The position numbers and the translations under genes are program-made. The notes under the pieces are model-generated. The model was given only the letters and a program-made list of their open reading frames with translations. It was not told the origin of the DNA and did no database searches. Below are positions 1 through 9,006 of a stretch of DNA of 64,000 nucleotides, piece after piece. Numbering within the stretch: position 1 is the first letter of the stretch; each line of letters opens with the position of its first letter. Source of the DNA: G963556115 sp963666605 (GTDB lineage: Bacteria; Planctomycetota; SZUA-567); assembly GCA_965140405.1 (NCBI GenBank), contig OZ223208.1, forward strand, positions 310,001 through 374,000, written 5' to 3'.

Positions 1-1
1 G

Positions 2-1459
2 AGTGTCACAATAAAGGGAGCAGACGAACTAAATGTTCAATCTATGTGGAGTGGTCCAGAGACTAAGTATGACAGAGAGAACAGCATTTTTACATGGAGC
101 ATGAGTAATGTACCTATCAATAAAGAACTTTTTTTACCACCTAGCAGCTCCTTTTTGCCAACAGTTGCAGTGAGTAATGGGACATGGAGTAGCTACTGCA
201 AGGATATTTTAAATGCTCTACTACAGGCAAGCGAAAAACAAGAGAAGTCAGTAGCACTAGCCAAAGAACTGACCAAAGATATAAATGATGCAATCAAGAA
301 GATTAGTGTCTTGCGTGATTACATTTACACAAATGTACGGCTTGCAGGGCCAACTTTCTCAGAATTACCTCTCAGCAGTATTACCCCAGCAGATATTACA
401 CTTACTGAGGGCTATGGTAATACTACAGACAGAGCGATTCTCTTCTATACGATGCTAAAAGCAATTGGCGAAGATCCTAAATTTTATATTACGACCCCTT
501 ATAAAGCTGCAGAAGGCTTGAAGACTCCTATTCTTGAAAACCCCCAAAATGACATTTTAAATAATGTTCTGATCAAGCTCGAACACGGAAGTGTCCCAAT
601 CTGGTTGAATGATACAACAGAGTATGCCCAACTCGGAACGACCCCAAGTGTTGGCACAATTGCACTAGATATTATTTCAAATAAATTTGAAGAAGTAAAA
701 GTATATGAAACCTTTATGCCTGAACAAGATGAGTATTACTATGTAAATATCAAAAACAACTCTGATGCAACGATATCAGTAACCAAGGAATTTTTTGGTG
801 ATTATTATGAACACTACAACACTATGTTCAGCCATATGACCCCAGAAGAGAAAAAGATATTCTACCAAGAAGAACTTTCTACTATTGCTCAATCTGCTTC
901 TGCTGCAAGTGAACTAAAGCTTGACTTTGCCTCATACCCAGGCAAGGTGTCATATTCAGCAAAGATACCGAGATTTGGTGTAATTGATAATGAATTTTTG
1001 TATTTTAATCTCCCAAAGACCCTTGGTAGGATCTTCCAATTACGCTCAGATAGTAGAGAAAATCCTCTATATATTGATAACTATATCAATAAAAAAATAC
1101 ATATACTTATAGCATTACCTAGTGAGTTTAGAGTTCCTATAATTTCCCCCGATACTTTCAAATGGAATTCACCAATGTATAATGGCTCTATAGAGGTTGA
1201 ATCTATACTTATTACCCCTATCGCTCTACGCTCAGGCAGTTTAGGAGTTCCACTTGGAATTCTCAGAAAAGACCTATCCAATACGTTGAGTGATTCTCGT
1301 AATGCAATATACATTACTTTAACATCTAAGGTAAAGCCAGCTCTATATCCATCCGCGCTCTACCCACAAGTATTAAAAGCTCAAAATGAACTCTTCAGCC
1401 CAGCAGCAAAAGAGGTAATGCTTAAGGGAGATGTAGAAGCAGCCACTCCCGTTCAATAA
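2..1459 (+). CDS. DUF3857/transglutaminase-like protein, 3' part (5' end outside window)
   Basis: The frame is open from base 2, so the real start lies before the window; the ATG at 44 is probably internal. The visible part resembles the C-terminal half of TPR-DUF3857-transglutaminase proteins, two more of which lie at 21545-25471 and 38328-42176. Residues counted from the ATG at 44: a transglutaminase-like core at about 75-215, followed by the beta-rich tail of the family. At 123-131 the nucleophile motif reads GYGNTTDRA, where the active homologue here has GYGDCKDTA, so the cysteine is a threonine. The expected histidine segment (FNH) reads LNN. By family knowledge this domain cannot act as a protease or transglutaminase; a binding role is inferred. 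No membrane segment is visible in this part. The call rests on comparison with the two paralogues. Confidence 0.7.
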   Translation, partial: SVTIKGADELNVQSMWSGPETKYDRENSIFTWSMSNVPINKELFLPPSSSFLPTVAVSNGTWSSYCKDILNALLQASEKQEKSVALAKELTKDINDAIKKISVLRDYIYTNVRLAGPTFSELPLSSITPADITLTEGYGNTTDRAILFYTMLKAIGEDPKFYITTPYKAAEGLKTPILENPQNDILNNVLIKLEHGSVPIWLNDTTEYAQLGTTPSVGTIALDIISNKFEEVKVYETFMPEQDEYYYVNIKNNSDATISVTKEFFGDYYEHYNTMFSHMTPEEKKIFYQEELSTIAQSASAASELKLDFASYPGKVSYSAKIPRFGVIDNEFLYFNLPKTLGRIFQLRSDSRENPLYIDNYINKKIHILIALPSEFRVPIISPDTFKWNSPMYNGSIEVESILITPIALRSGSLGVPLGILRKDLSNTLSDSRNAIYITLTSKVKPALYPSALYPQVLKAQNELFSPAAKEVMLKGDVEAATPVQ

Positions 1460-1501
1460 TCAAAACGTTTTTATTCATAAGTGCTATTAATGAAAATCCT
1501 G

Positions 1502-1529
1502 TTGTTTATAGTATTAGTAATTATATAAT
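1502..1529 (+). promoter_or_regulatory. Candidate sigma-70-type promoter for the gene at 1657
   Basis: TTGTTT (1502-1507) and TATAAT (1524-1529) are separated by 16 bases. A start near 1536 would give a leader of about 120 bases that includes the hairpin at 1618-1640. Confidence 0.4.
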
Positions 1530-1617
1530 ACGTTATTAGCTGAATTGGTATAGCTAGGTGAAAACGCTATAAATTCCACCTTGTTTTATCATGTATAACC
1601 TTATTAATATAACACAT

Positions 1618-1640
1618 AACTATCGGCATAACCGATAGTT
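1618..1640 (+). promoter_or_regulatory. Leader hairpin just upstream of a TTG-start gene
   Basis: A perfect 9-bp inverted repeat, AACTATCGG and CCGATAGTT, surrounds a 5-base loop. It ends 3-4 bases before the Shine-Dalgarno-like TAGGAG (1644-1649) of the gene at 1657. The position suggests control of ribosome access or of mRNA stability. No T-run follows, so it is not an intrinsic terminator. Confidence 0.45.
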
Positions 1641-1656
1641 ACTTAGGAGTGTACAC

Positions 1657-3177
1657 TTGTCAGAACTACTCAATGATGCGGTAAATGTTGCATTGAATGA
1701 ACTTTCGACAAAGTTCGTATATAGAAAACTCGGTCTCTGCTACGACTACCCAACAGCGGAAAATGTATTTCCGCTCAAGACCCTACCAAAGGCTGGTGAA
1801 GCCGCCAATGATATTCCAAATACTACTGGCAAGGATACAGGGATGTACAATTGTATCCTAAATAATGCCTTATTATTTGATGGATATGCCTCAAGGTTTG
1901 AGATAGGCTTTGGTACAGCACAAGACGAGATAATCTTTGACAGACTTATTGGTGGAACTATTAGATTAGGGACGGTCGCACCAAAGAATGTAATTGTTAG
2001 AGGCCTTACTGGTGATGGGAGATATTTTTACTCTGACTCATGCTCTGACGCAGCCCTTCTCTGGTCATTCACTGCTTGGCGTACAGTAACCACAACCTCA
2101 GTTGCTGTAGAAAGCCAACAAAAGCTTGTTAATATATCTTCTAGGTGGATGAATAAGCTCCATGATAAAGATTACAAGATACGTGAAGAGAATGACCCTA
2201 TCGATAATGAGGGTGTACTCGGTAAGCTCAAGCTATGTGCAATACTTGCAGTCTGCTCAGAACTTCTTAAAAATGAAAAATGGTCAAAGGAGTTTACGCA
2301 AAAGTTTACAGGAGACTTTACAATTGCTGAAGATGCAAGCATTACCGACCTTCTGATTGCTCAGATTTCACTATATATGATTACTGAAGTCCACAAAGAA
2401 GATCCCAAGGTAACTGCAGTTACTACACCTCTTATGCTTAGCATTGGTAAAAGAGCCTCAAAGTTCATAGACAAATATAAAGAGCTTGATTCAGAATTAC
2501 TTAAAACTGAAGTCGACACCAATTGGAGAGACTTTAAAGAAATTGAAGCAGAGTTCACTACATCCCAAAAGAGATTCAAAAATGAAGCTGACTCTGTATC
2601 CACTTCTGTACACGCTATGTATATTGTACTCTATAGCGGCAATGAAGAACTTATAAAAGAACAAAAAGGCCGCATGATTCAAGCAATAAAGGGTATACCA
2701 TGGGAAGACCTGACCCTTGCCAATTCTCTCTCAAGTATAGCTAGCATCCATGCACGAGGGGTTGATTACAAACTCTGGGACGAACCACTACAGGAGTACA
2801 CACTAAGTTTCAAGGCTGAAACCTCACTAGTTGCTGATTACTTGAAGCCAGACTATGATGATACTCATGAACACAAAGCCGGCCATGTAAAACCACCCAA
2901 GAAAAAGCCGGTCATAGAGATTTCTGATAGTGACAAAGGTACCAAGAAGAAGAGAAAACGCAAAAGAAAGACAAGACCAGTAAATTCTAATGATGCAAAA
3001 AAAGGGCAAGCAAAATCTGTTGATGCAAAAGATGAATCCAAGCCTAAAGCAAGCTCTAAATCAGATGTTGATAAAAAGGATGGTGCTGGAGCCCCAGCAA
3101 AACGAGGTAACAATAAAAAAAGACGCAATAGACATCGTCGCCCATCCCAACCAAAGAAGCCTGCACAAGAGAACTAA
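1657..3177 (+). CDS. Unknown protein with a long Lys/Arg-rich C-terminal tail
   Basis: I do not recognise the family. The start is TTG at 1657, supported by TAGGAG 7 bases upstream; no in-frame ATG lies nearby. The first ~400 of 506 residues look like a soluble, largely helical globular domain with no signal peptide or membrane segment. A weak resemblance to alpha/alpha-barrel glycosidase-like proteins, in the stretch with SFTAWRTVTT near residue 145, is only an impression. From about residue 410 the composition changes to low-complexity Lys, Arg, Ser and Asp with clusters such as KKKRKRKRKTR and KKRRNRHRR. Tails of this kind usually contact nucleic acid or ribosomes, which is inference. The gene stands alone between a leader hairpin and a terminator. 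Confidence 0.75.
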   Translation: MSELLNDAVNVALNELSTKFVYRKLGLCYDYPTAENVFPLKTLPKAGEAANDIPNTTGKDTGMYNCILNNALLFDGYASRFEIGFGTAQDEIIFDRLIGGTIRLGTVAPKNVIVRGLTGDGRYFYSDSCSDAALLWSFTAWRTVTTTSVAVESQQKLVNISSRWMNKLHDKDYKIREENDPIDNEGVLGKLKLCAILAVCSELLKNEKWSKEFTQKFTGDFTIAEDASITDLLIAQISLYMITEVHKEDPKVTAVTTPLMLSIGKRASKFIDKYKELDSELLKTEVDTNWRDFKEIEAEFTTSQKRFKNEADSVSTSVHAMYIVLYSGNEELIKEQKGRMIQAIKGIPWEDLTLANSLSSIASIHARGVDYKLWDEPLQEYTLSFKAETSLVADYLKPDYDDTHEHKAGHVKPPKKKPVIEISDSDKGTKKKRKRKRKTRPVNSNDAKKGQAKSVDAKDESKPKASSKSDVDKKDGAGAPAKRGNNKKRRNRHRRPSQPKKPAQEN

Positions 3178-3210
3178 AGTCTTCCTGATTTTTTAAAACC
3201 ATAACATGTT

Positions 3211-3232
3211 GGGACACGTTTGCTCGTGTCCC
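3211..3232 (+). terminator. Probable intrinsic terminator after the basic-tail gene
   Basis: GGGACACG and CGTGTCCC form an 8-bp GC-rich stem around a 6-base loop, followed by TCTTT. It lies 33 bases after the stop at 3177 and just before the helicase start. Confidence 0.55.
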
Positions 3233-3250
3233 TCTTTAATGAGGCATAAT

Positions 3251-5248
3251 ATGTCAAAATATTTGAACGGACTAAACCCAAAGCAGAGAGAAGTAGCAGA
3301 GACTACTGAAGGAGCCGTACTAGCACTAGCAGGAGCAGGTACTGGGAAGACCCATACAGTTATAGCTCGTATTGCCAATATTATCACATCCGGCACATCA
3401 CCATACAATGTTTTAGCCGTCACCTTTACCAATAAAGCCGCTGCTGAACTCAAAAACAGGTTGAAGAAAAGCCTTCCCAAAAATATCGACTTGAAGGATA
3501 TGATAGCAAGCACCTTCCACAGCCTAGCAGTGCAAATAATTAGACGTGATGCCACCCTACTTGGCTACAAGCAATACTTTTCAATTGCAGACCAGAGCGA
3601 GCAGTATTCTATCATCCGTAAAGCATCAAAAAATGTTGTTGGCTGCTCAAAACTCAGACCTGAAGAGATGCTATCGCAGATCAGCAGACTAAAGAGCAAG
3701 GGTATTGGCTACGAAGAATTTTCCCGTCATGCAATTGATGATTGGGAGATGAGCCTAGCTAGCGTATACAGAAAGTATCAAGATCAGCTCAGATTTAGAA
3801 ATTGCATGGACTTTGATGACCTTCTTATCAAGTCTCTAGAGCTTCTCTCAAAACATGATGAACCAAAAGAATTCTGGCAGAACCGTTTCAAATATATAAC
3901 TGTTGATGAGTTTCAAGACACAAGTGGCATACAGAATGAACTCATCAAAATTCTAGCAGGTAGGTGGAAAAACTTATGTGTAGTTGGAGATGATGACCAA
4001 TCTATCTACTCATGGCGCGGAGCTGTACCTGAAAATATTCTCCGTTTCCACCACGAGTGGAGAGGAGCGAGGGTAGTATACCTAGAAGAGAATTACCGTT
4101 CAACCAACGCAATATTGAAGACTGCAAACGAAGTTATCAAGAATAATACAGACAGACACGATAAGTTTCTATGGTCGAGTCTAGGTGATGGTAATCCTGT
4201 AAAGTATATAGAGTGTGAAGACCAACAACATGAAGCCGAATATATTGTAGGCGAGATAAAGAGGCTGATTAGAGACGACAATATTACACCTTCGAGTTTT
4301 GCGATTATTGTTAGAGCAAATGCACTTACTAGGACATTTGAAGGTGAGTTTGCAGTTGAAGGTATACCTTATGAAGTTATTGGAGGTCAATCATTCTTCG
4401 ACATGAAGGAGGTAAGAGATATCCTATCCTTCCTTGCGATAATTGACAATCCTGATGACCAAGGGGCCTTAATGCGCATCATAAATGTCCCAGCACGAGG
4501 TATAGGCGAAAAGAGTATTGAAAGGCTTATCGCTTTCGCGAACTCAAAGAGCAGGAGTGTTAGTAGCGTGCTCTTTGAGGCATCAATGATTGAAGGGATA
4601 CCAGGAAAAGCTGCAAAAGCCTGTGAGAATTTTGGCTACCTACTCACAAAATGGCGTGAAGAGCTACGCAATCATGGCGTTGATAATATAGTAGATATGA
4701 TTATTAGAGATACAAAATATGAGGAAGAGGTAGAACACCTTTACGACGATCCTTTGCAGAGAGCCAGCAGAATGGAGGCTGCAATAGATGTAGGTGAGAA
4801 CCTGAGAAATAGCGTTGCAGGGAGTGATATCAGTCAATTCTTACAGGAAGCTACCCTCTCATGGAAAGAGAAGAGTGCTGATAAGGAAAAAGCCAAATTA
4901 GACACAGTTAAAATTATTACTATACACTCAGCCAAAGGTTTAGAATACCGCAATGTCTTTATTGCAGGTGTAGAAGAAGGAATCCTACCACATAGAAGTT
5001 CAGAAGAAGAAGGCACGGTTGATGAAGAGAGACGACTATTCTATGTAGCGATTACTAGGGCAAGAGTAGAACTAACAATTACCCGCTGTATCAATAGGCT
5101 ACTTAGAGGAAAACACACCCCAAAGGAGCCTAGCAGATTCATAGGAGAAATTCCACCAGAACTATTAGAGAGCGAGAAACCTTCTTCATTTGATGAAGAC
5201 GAGCGAGATGATATCCTTGCTGCGATCCGCGCCTCTATGGGTAATTAA
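3251..5248 (+). CDS. rep: Rep/UvrD-family superfamily 1 DNA helicase
   Basis: An ATP-dependent 3'-5' DNA helicase of the Rep/UvrD/PcrA group, used to clear replication blocks and in repair. The ATG at 3251 has GAGG six bases upstream; an in-frame ATG at 3206 lies before the terminator hairpin and has no such site. With this start the protein has 665 residues, close to E. coli Rep. Motifs in order: Walker A AGAGTGKT (27-34), motif Ia VTFTNKAAAEL, Walker B DEFQDT (from 219), motif III GDDDQSIYSWRGA, motif IV ENYRST, motif V HSAKGLEYRNV, motif VI RRLFYVAITRAR. The GDDDQSIYSWRGA form and a tail without a Tudor-like extension fit Rep better than UvrD or PcrA. Cytosolic, probably monocistronic. Confidence 0.9.
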   Translation: MSKYLNGLNPKQREVAETTEGAVLALAGAGTGKTHTVIARIANIITSGTSPYNVLAVTFTNKAAAELKNRLKKSLPKNIDLKDMIASTFHSLAVQIIRRDATLLGYKQYFSIADQSEQYSIIRKASKNVVGCSKLRPEEMLSQISRLKSKGIGYEEFSRHAIDDWEMSLASVYRKYQDQLRFRNCMDFDDLLIKSLELLSKHDEPKEFWQNRFKYITVDEFQDTSGIQNELIKILAGRWKNLCVVGDDDQSIYSWRGAVPENILRFHHEWRGARVVYLEENYRSTNAILKTANEVIKNNTDRHDKFLWSSLGDGNPVKYIECEDQQHEAEYIVGEIKRLIRDDNITPSSFAIIVRANALTRTFEGEFAVEGIPYEVIGGQSFFDMKEVRDILSFLAIIDNPDDQGALMRIINVPARGIGEKSIERLIAFANSKSRSVSSVLFEASMIEGIPGKAAKACENFGYLLTKWREELRNHGVDNIVDMIIRDTKYEEEVEHLYDDPLQRASRMEAAIDVGENLRNSVAGSDISQFLQEATLSWKEKSADKEKAKLDTVKIITIHSAKGLEYRNVFIAGVEEGILPHRSSEEEGTVDEERRLFYVAITRARVELTITRCINRLLRGKHTPKEPSRFIGEIPPELLESEKPSSFDEDERDDILAAIRASMGN

Positions 5249-5278
5249 TCAAAGAATTCTGCCAACAATGTTTCTTTG

Positions 5279-5306
5279 TTGACATTTTCTAGCATATATA
5301 GACAAT
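5279..5306 (+). promoter_or_regulatory. Candidate promoter for the EIIA-CBS gene
   Basis: A perfect TTGACA at 5279-5284 lies 16 bases before GACAAT (5301-5306), about 60 bases ahead of the ATG at 5365. The -10 box is imperfect. A weak 6-bp hairpin (CAACAA/TTGTTG) overlaps the -35 box. Confidence 0.4.
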
Positions 5307-5364
5307 AGCTACACATGAAATTCAAATAGATACATTTTTGTACTCTTTATACTGAGGAGCAATT

Positions 5365-6264
5365 ATGAAACTCTCTGATTTTATTAGTAGTGATTTTGTT
5401 ATTACTAATGGTAGCGCCAAAACACTCGAAGGCGGAAAAAATCAACTTGTTGAGCTATTCACCAAGCATACCGAACATAACGCAACAGAAATTATTGATG
5501 CAATGACAGCCCGTGAGAACCTAGGCAGTACAATTATTGCTCCCGGTATATCATTCCCTCACATTCGCGAACCATTTCTTAAAGACTTCTATGTTATGAT
5601 AGGGTGCTTTCCAAAAGGACTACCTGTAGAGGGACAGCCCGAGCCTATCCGTCTAATTGCCTTTTTCCTAGTACCTGAAGGAAAAAGTAATATCTACCTT
5701 AGGGTCATGGCTGCACTTATCCGACTTATCTCAACACCTGATGGCATCACAAAACTAGTAGAGCAAGGCAGCAACTCACTACTTATAGAGTATATCAAGG
5801 CAAACGATGTACAGGTAGGAGATATGGTTACTGCTCGTGATATAATGTCTAATGAGTACTCAAGTTTAAAATCAACAGCAACACTTAGAGAAGCAGCAGA
5901 CAAATTTGTTAGCGACAACGTAACTGATATTTGTATTGTAGATGATGATGACAATTTTCTTGGCACTGTTACTACAGGAAGACTTCTCAAGGTCGGCATA
6001 CCAGACTACCTACTAATGATGGACAACTTAAGCTTCCTAAAGACCTTCGAACCCTTCCAAGATCTTCTCAAGAATGAACAATCAATGTGTGTGATGGACA
6101 TTCTAAAGAAGGATACACCGACCTTCCAGCAAGACACCCCTATGATCCAAGTAGCTGGTAAACTAGTAGACGGACATACAGAATTTGGGGTAGTTTTGGA
6201 TGGCAAAAAACTGCTTGGAGCAGTCACCAAGCTCGATTTCATCCATAAGGTTGTAAGGGTCTAG
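5365..6264 (+). CDS. PTS EIIA type-2 (fructose/nitrogen-type) domain fused to two CBS domains
   Basis: Residues 1-145 form a PtsN/FruA-like EIIA domain. The phosphorylatable histidine is His66 in GISFPHIRE, matching the family motif around the active histidine. Residues 150-205 and about 240-299 are two CBS modules, which in other proteins bind adenine nucleotides; ARDIM and MDIL mark the module starts. The start has a good GAGGAGC site. EIIA domains accept phosphate from HPr/NPr and often control partners by direct binding. The next gene is an ion transporter 73 bases downstream on the same strand, so regulation of that transporter by phosphorylation state and cell energy is a reasonable inference. 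No PTS permease is nearby, so sugar uptake is unlikely. Confidence 0.88.
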   Translation: MKLSDFISSDFVITNGSAKTLEGGKNQLVELFTKHTEHNATEIIDAMTARENLGSTIIAPGISFPHIREPFLKDFYVMIGCFPKGLPVEGQPEPIRLIAFFLVPEGKSNIYLRVMAALIRLISTPDGITKLVEQGSNSLLIEYIKANDVQVGDMVTARDIMSNEYSSLKSTATLREAADKFVSDNVTDICIVDDDDNFLGTVTTGRLLKVGIPDYLLMMDNLSFLKTFEPFQDLLKNEQSMCVMDILKKDTPTFQQDTPMIQVAGKLVDGHTEFGVVLDGKKLLGAVTKLDFIHKVVRV

Positions 6265-6336
6265 TTGCTGTTATAACAATTACTAATTCTTTGTTTGTTT
6301 GTTTTTGTGTACACCAAGATCTACAGTAGGGATATC

Positions 6337-7716
6337 ATGATTATATTAGGCACAGTCATATTTGTATTAACGTACTTAGCAATAGCATTTGAGAAGCAGA
6401 TAAAGGTAGATAAAACAGCTTCAGCAATAGCCGGCTCGGTACTTATGTTACTAACAGTTCTCAAAGAACATGGCGCAAATACTGGTCACAGTCAATTCAG
6501 CGCCTGGAACCAGCACGCTGATTTTGATGTTATCTTTCTACTTGCTGGTATGATGGTAATTGTAAACGCTTTAAGGGAGAGTGGCGTATTTCAATACGTC
6601 GCGATCAAGTGCGCAAAACTTGGTAGAGGTCGGCCATTGCCGATTCTAGCGTTGTTATTAGTGGCTACAGCCCTTCTCTCAGCGTTCCTTGATAATGTAA
6701 CTACTGTACTGCTTATGGCTCCAGTTACTCTTCTCGTAGCAGCCGAGTTAAAACTCAACCCGATACCATTTTTAATCCCTGAAATTCTTGCATCAAATAT
6801 TGGTGGTACCGCTACCCTTATTGGTGATCCACCAAATATCCTTGTCGGCAGTACCGCAAGCAAGATCTTCGCATACACTCCAGATGTCAATTTTGACTTT
6901 GTATCTTTCATGAAGGTAATGTCACCAGTAGTGATTATTACAATGGTTGGCTTCGTAGCTATAATAATGCTCAAACTTCGTGGCGCAATGAATGTTACAG
7001 CCGAAGAGCGTGCCAGAATTATGGAATTAGACGAAATAGCTGCTATTTCTGATAAGCGACAGATGTGGGTAGGACTATCAATTATGCTTTTCACCCTTCT
7101 TGGATTTATGATGCACAGTGTTATTCACGTAGAACCAGGTGTTGTTGCTATGGGCGGAGCAGCTTTGATGTTGATTGCAACTAGAGCTGATGTAGAGGAG
7201 GCTCTGGCAAAGATAGAGTGGAATACCTTATTCTTCTTTATTGGCTTATTTGTTGTAGTAAAGGGTGCGAGTGAGATCGGAATTTTGAGTTTTTTAGGTT
7301 CAAAGCTTGCAGCACTAATTGGCAACCCAGAAGCAATTGCCTATATTGCACCAATAGTAGTTCTCTGGATAAGTGGTATACTTGCTGGACTGATGAACAA
7401 TGTAAGCTTCACACTTGCAGCTCTTCCAATTATTGAAAGTCTTGCAGAGAACTTCTACGGGCTTGGAGCGACAGGCGCAATTCCTATACATGCAGAATCT
7501 ATGTACTGGGCACTTGCTCTAGGAGCATGTTTTGGAGGAAACTTGACTCCGGTTGGTGCAGCAGCAAACTTGGTTGTTATAAATATTGCATCAAGAAACA
7601 ATCGCGAGATAAGCTGGGCGAGTTACCTCAAATGGGGTGTACCAACAGCAATTGGCTCACTTATTGTTTCAACCGGCTACCTCTGTATGTTTGTCTATCT
7701 GCACCACCCAAAATAA
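6337..7716 (+). CDS. ArsB/NhaD (ion transporter superfamily) inner-membrane antiporter
   Basis: A polytopic membrane protein of about 459 residues with some 10-12 hydrophobic segments. The start at 6337 has TAGGGA six bases upstream; an in-frame codon at 6295 adds 14 residues but has no ribosome site. Two inverted half-repeats carry the family signatures: SAFLDNVTTVLLMAP and NIGGTATLIGDPPNI in the first, MNNVSFTLAALPI and ACFGGNLTPVGAAANL in the second. These match NhaD Na+/H+ antiporters and ArsB-type carriers; the substrate cannot be told from sequence alone. It forms a pair with the upstream EIIA-CBS gene and is followed by a strong terminator, so the two are probably one operon. Confidence 0.85.
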   Translation: MIILGTVIFVLTYLAIAFEKQIKVDKTASAIAGSVLMLLTVLKEHGANTGHSQFSAWNQHADFDVIFLLAGMMVIVNALRESGVFQYVAIKCAKLGRGRPLPILALLLVATALLSAFLDNVTTVLLMAPVTLLVAAELKLNPIPFLIPEILASNIGGTATLIGDPPNILVGSTASKIFAYTPDVNFDFVSFMKVMSPVVIITMVGFVAIIMLKLRGAMNVTAEERARIMELDEIAAISDKRQMWVGLSIMLFTLLGFMMHSVIHVEPGVVAMGGAALMLIATRADVEEALAKIEWNTLFFFIGLFVVVKGASEIGILSFLGSKLAALIGNPEAIAYIAPIVVLWISGILAGLMNNVSFTLAALPIIESLAENFYGLGATGAIPIHAESMYWALALGACFGGNLTPVGAAANLVVINIASRNNREISWASYLKWGVPTAIGSLIVSTGYLCMFVYLHHPK

Positions 7717-7736
7717 TGTACTGTCAATATTTTATT

Positions 7737-7769
7737 ATGAGCTTGCTACCGGAGTGGTAGCAAGCTCAT
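7737..7769 (+). terminator. 14-bp perfect hairpin terminator after the antiporter
   Basis: ATGAGCTTGCTACC pairs with GGTAGCAAGCTCAT around the loop GGAGT. No long T-run follows on either strand, so it may act with Rho or as an mRNA 3' end. It lies 21 bases after the antiporter stop. Confidence 0.6.
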
Positions 7770-7845
7770 ATTATTCATCCTCTTGTATCACTAGGTGCGA
7801 TATTTATAATACATTAAGATATCTATTTACTCAGAGAATACTAAC

Positions 7846-8160
7846 ATGAAGATTATAAAAAATAACCTAATCCCTATCCTACTTACAATAGCTGTTAGCA
7901 CTGGGCTATTCTTTATTCTTTCTTATATATCCTATGACATTCATACATACAAACCAGAACCGGTATCATTTAATAATATGATCAAAGGCCGTATCGAACC
8001 AAACGAGTTCGTTGCAAATGTTGATACTGCGACACTTGATGAATTTTACCAAGCACCCACATTAAAGAACAAACAGCCCGAGCTTCCACTTGAGCTACTT
8101 AAAGTAGATGAAATAAAAATATACAACTGGCTTGAACTCAGAGAGCCTTTAGAAAAATAA
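7846..8160 (+). CDS. Small single-pass membrane protein, unknown
   Basis: 104 residues. A short basic N-terminus is followed by one hydrophobic helix at about 9-28, then a polar, acidic, proline-containing domain likely to be periplasmic. I do not recognise the family. It ends 12 bases before aroE and probably shares its transcript, but nothing in the sequence connects it to shikimate metabolism. Confidence 0.6.
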   Translation: MKIIKNNLIPILLTIAVSTGLFFILSYISYDIHTYKPEPVSFNNMIKGRIEPNEFVANVDTATLDEFYQAPTLKNKQPELPLELLKVDEIKIYNWLELREPLEK

Positions 8161-8172
8161 GGATTATCAGAT

Positions 8173-9006
8173 ATGAAGATATTTGCAGTACTCAGCGATC
8201 ATAGAGCTCACAGATCAGCTTCGCCAAAAATGCATAACGCAGTCATACAAGATAGAGGTCTTGAGAATGAGTATAATTATATAGCTCTTGAAATCCACGA
8301 CGGTGATCTTGAACAGGCTATAGCAGGGGTCAGAGCGCTCAATATTGCAGGAGCGAACGTTACTATACCATATAAAGAACAGGTACCTGCATTCCTTGAT
8401 GAAGTTTCGGAGAACGCCTCAAAAGCTGGAGCCGTAAATACAATAATTAGAGACGGCGACAAACTAATAGGCGACAACTCAGATATAGGTGGCTTCATAA
8501 ACGCTTTAGAAGTTAGTGGCATCAATCCCAAAAATAAACATATCTGTATTGTTGGTAATGGTGGTGCCGCAAGAGGACTAATACTCGGCCTAAAAGGTGC
8601 TGAGGCAAGAAAGATTACAATTGCTGGAAGAAACAAAGAAAAAGCCAGAGCGTTAGCAGACGAGTTTGATGTAGAGTATACATCTATTGATGAAATCAAA
8701 TCTCTAGAAAACGATATAGATATACTTACTAATGCAACTGCAGTTAGTACTGAGGAAGAATCTCCAGAACTTGCAAAGATACTTTCAGAACTAAACTTAT
8801 CAAAGCTAGAGTGCATAGTTGATATCAATTACGGGCGCACTGATACCTTATGGGAAAAGCTCGCTCTAAAAACAGAATCAACTTTTATAGACGGACTTCC
8901 AATGCTAGCTCTACAAGCGCGAATTAGCTTTGAACTGTGGACAGGAATACCCGTGACCAAAACAGAGTACCTCAGAGCGGTAGGAATTGACTATACTGAT
9001 GCCTAG
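8173..9006 (+). CDS. aroE: Shikimate dehydrogenase
   Basis: Catalyses NADPH-dependent reduction of 3-dehydroshikimate to shikimate in chorismate biosynthesis, in the cytosol. At 277 residues it has the usual length. The substrate-binding segment ANVTIPYK contains catalytic Lys68, and Asp104 lies in DNSDIGG, where most homologues have NTD. The Rossmann loop GNGGAARG (128-135) binds NADP, followed by IAGRNKEKA, a typical NADP 2'-phosphate region. The start follows AAGGATT. The stop overlaps the next gene by 8 bases, so aroE and mnmD are likely translationally coupled. Confidence 0.93.
   Translation: MKIFAVLSDHRAHRSASPKMHNAVIQDRGLENEYNYIALEIHDGDLEQAIAGVRALNIAGANVTIPYKEQVPAFLDEVSENASKAGAVNTIIRDGDKLIGDNSDIGGFINALEVSGINPKNKHICIVGNGGAARGLILGLKGAEARKITIAGRNKEKARALADEFDVEYTSIDEIKSLENDIDILTNATAVSTEEESPELAKILSELNLSKLECIVDINYGRTDTLWEKLALKTESTFIDGLPMLALQARISFELWTGIPVTKTEYLRAVGIDYTDA

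Noticed and set aside
6591..7094. A 167-codon minus-strand open frame
   Set aside because: Lies fully inside the antiporter gene, is low in complexity and has no ribosome site; a shadow of hydrophobic codons.
8277..8828. A 183-codon minus-strand open frame opposite aroE
   Set aside because: Serine/alanine-rich mirror of aroE without motifs or a start signal.
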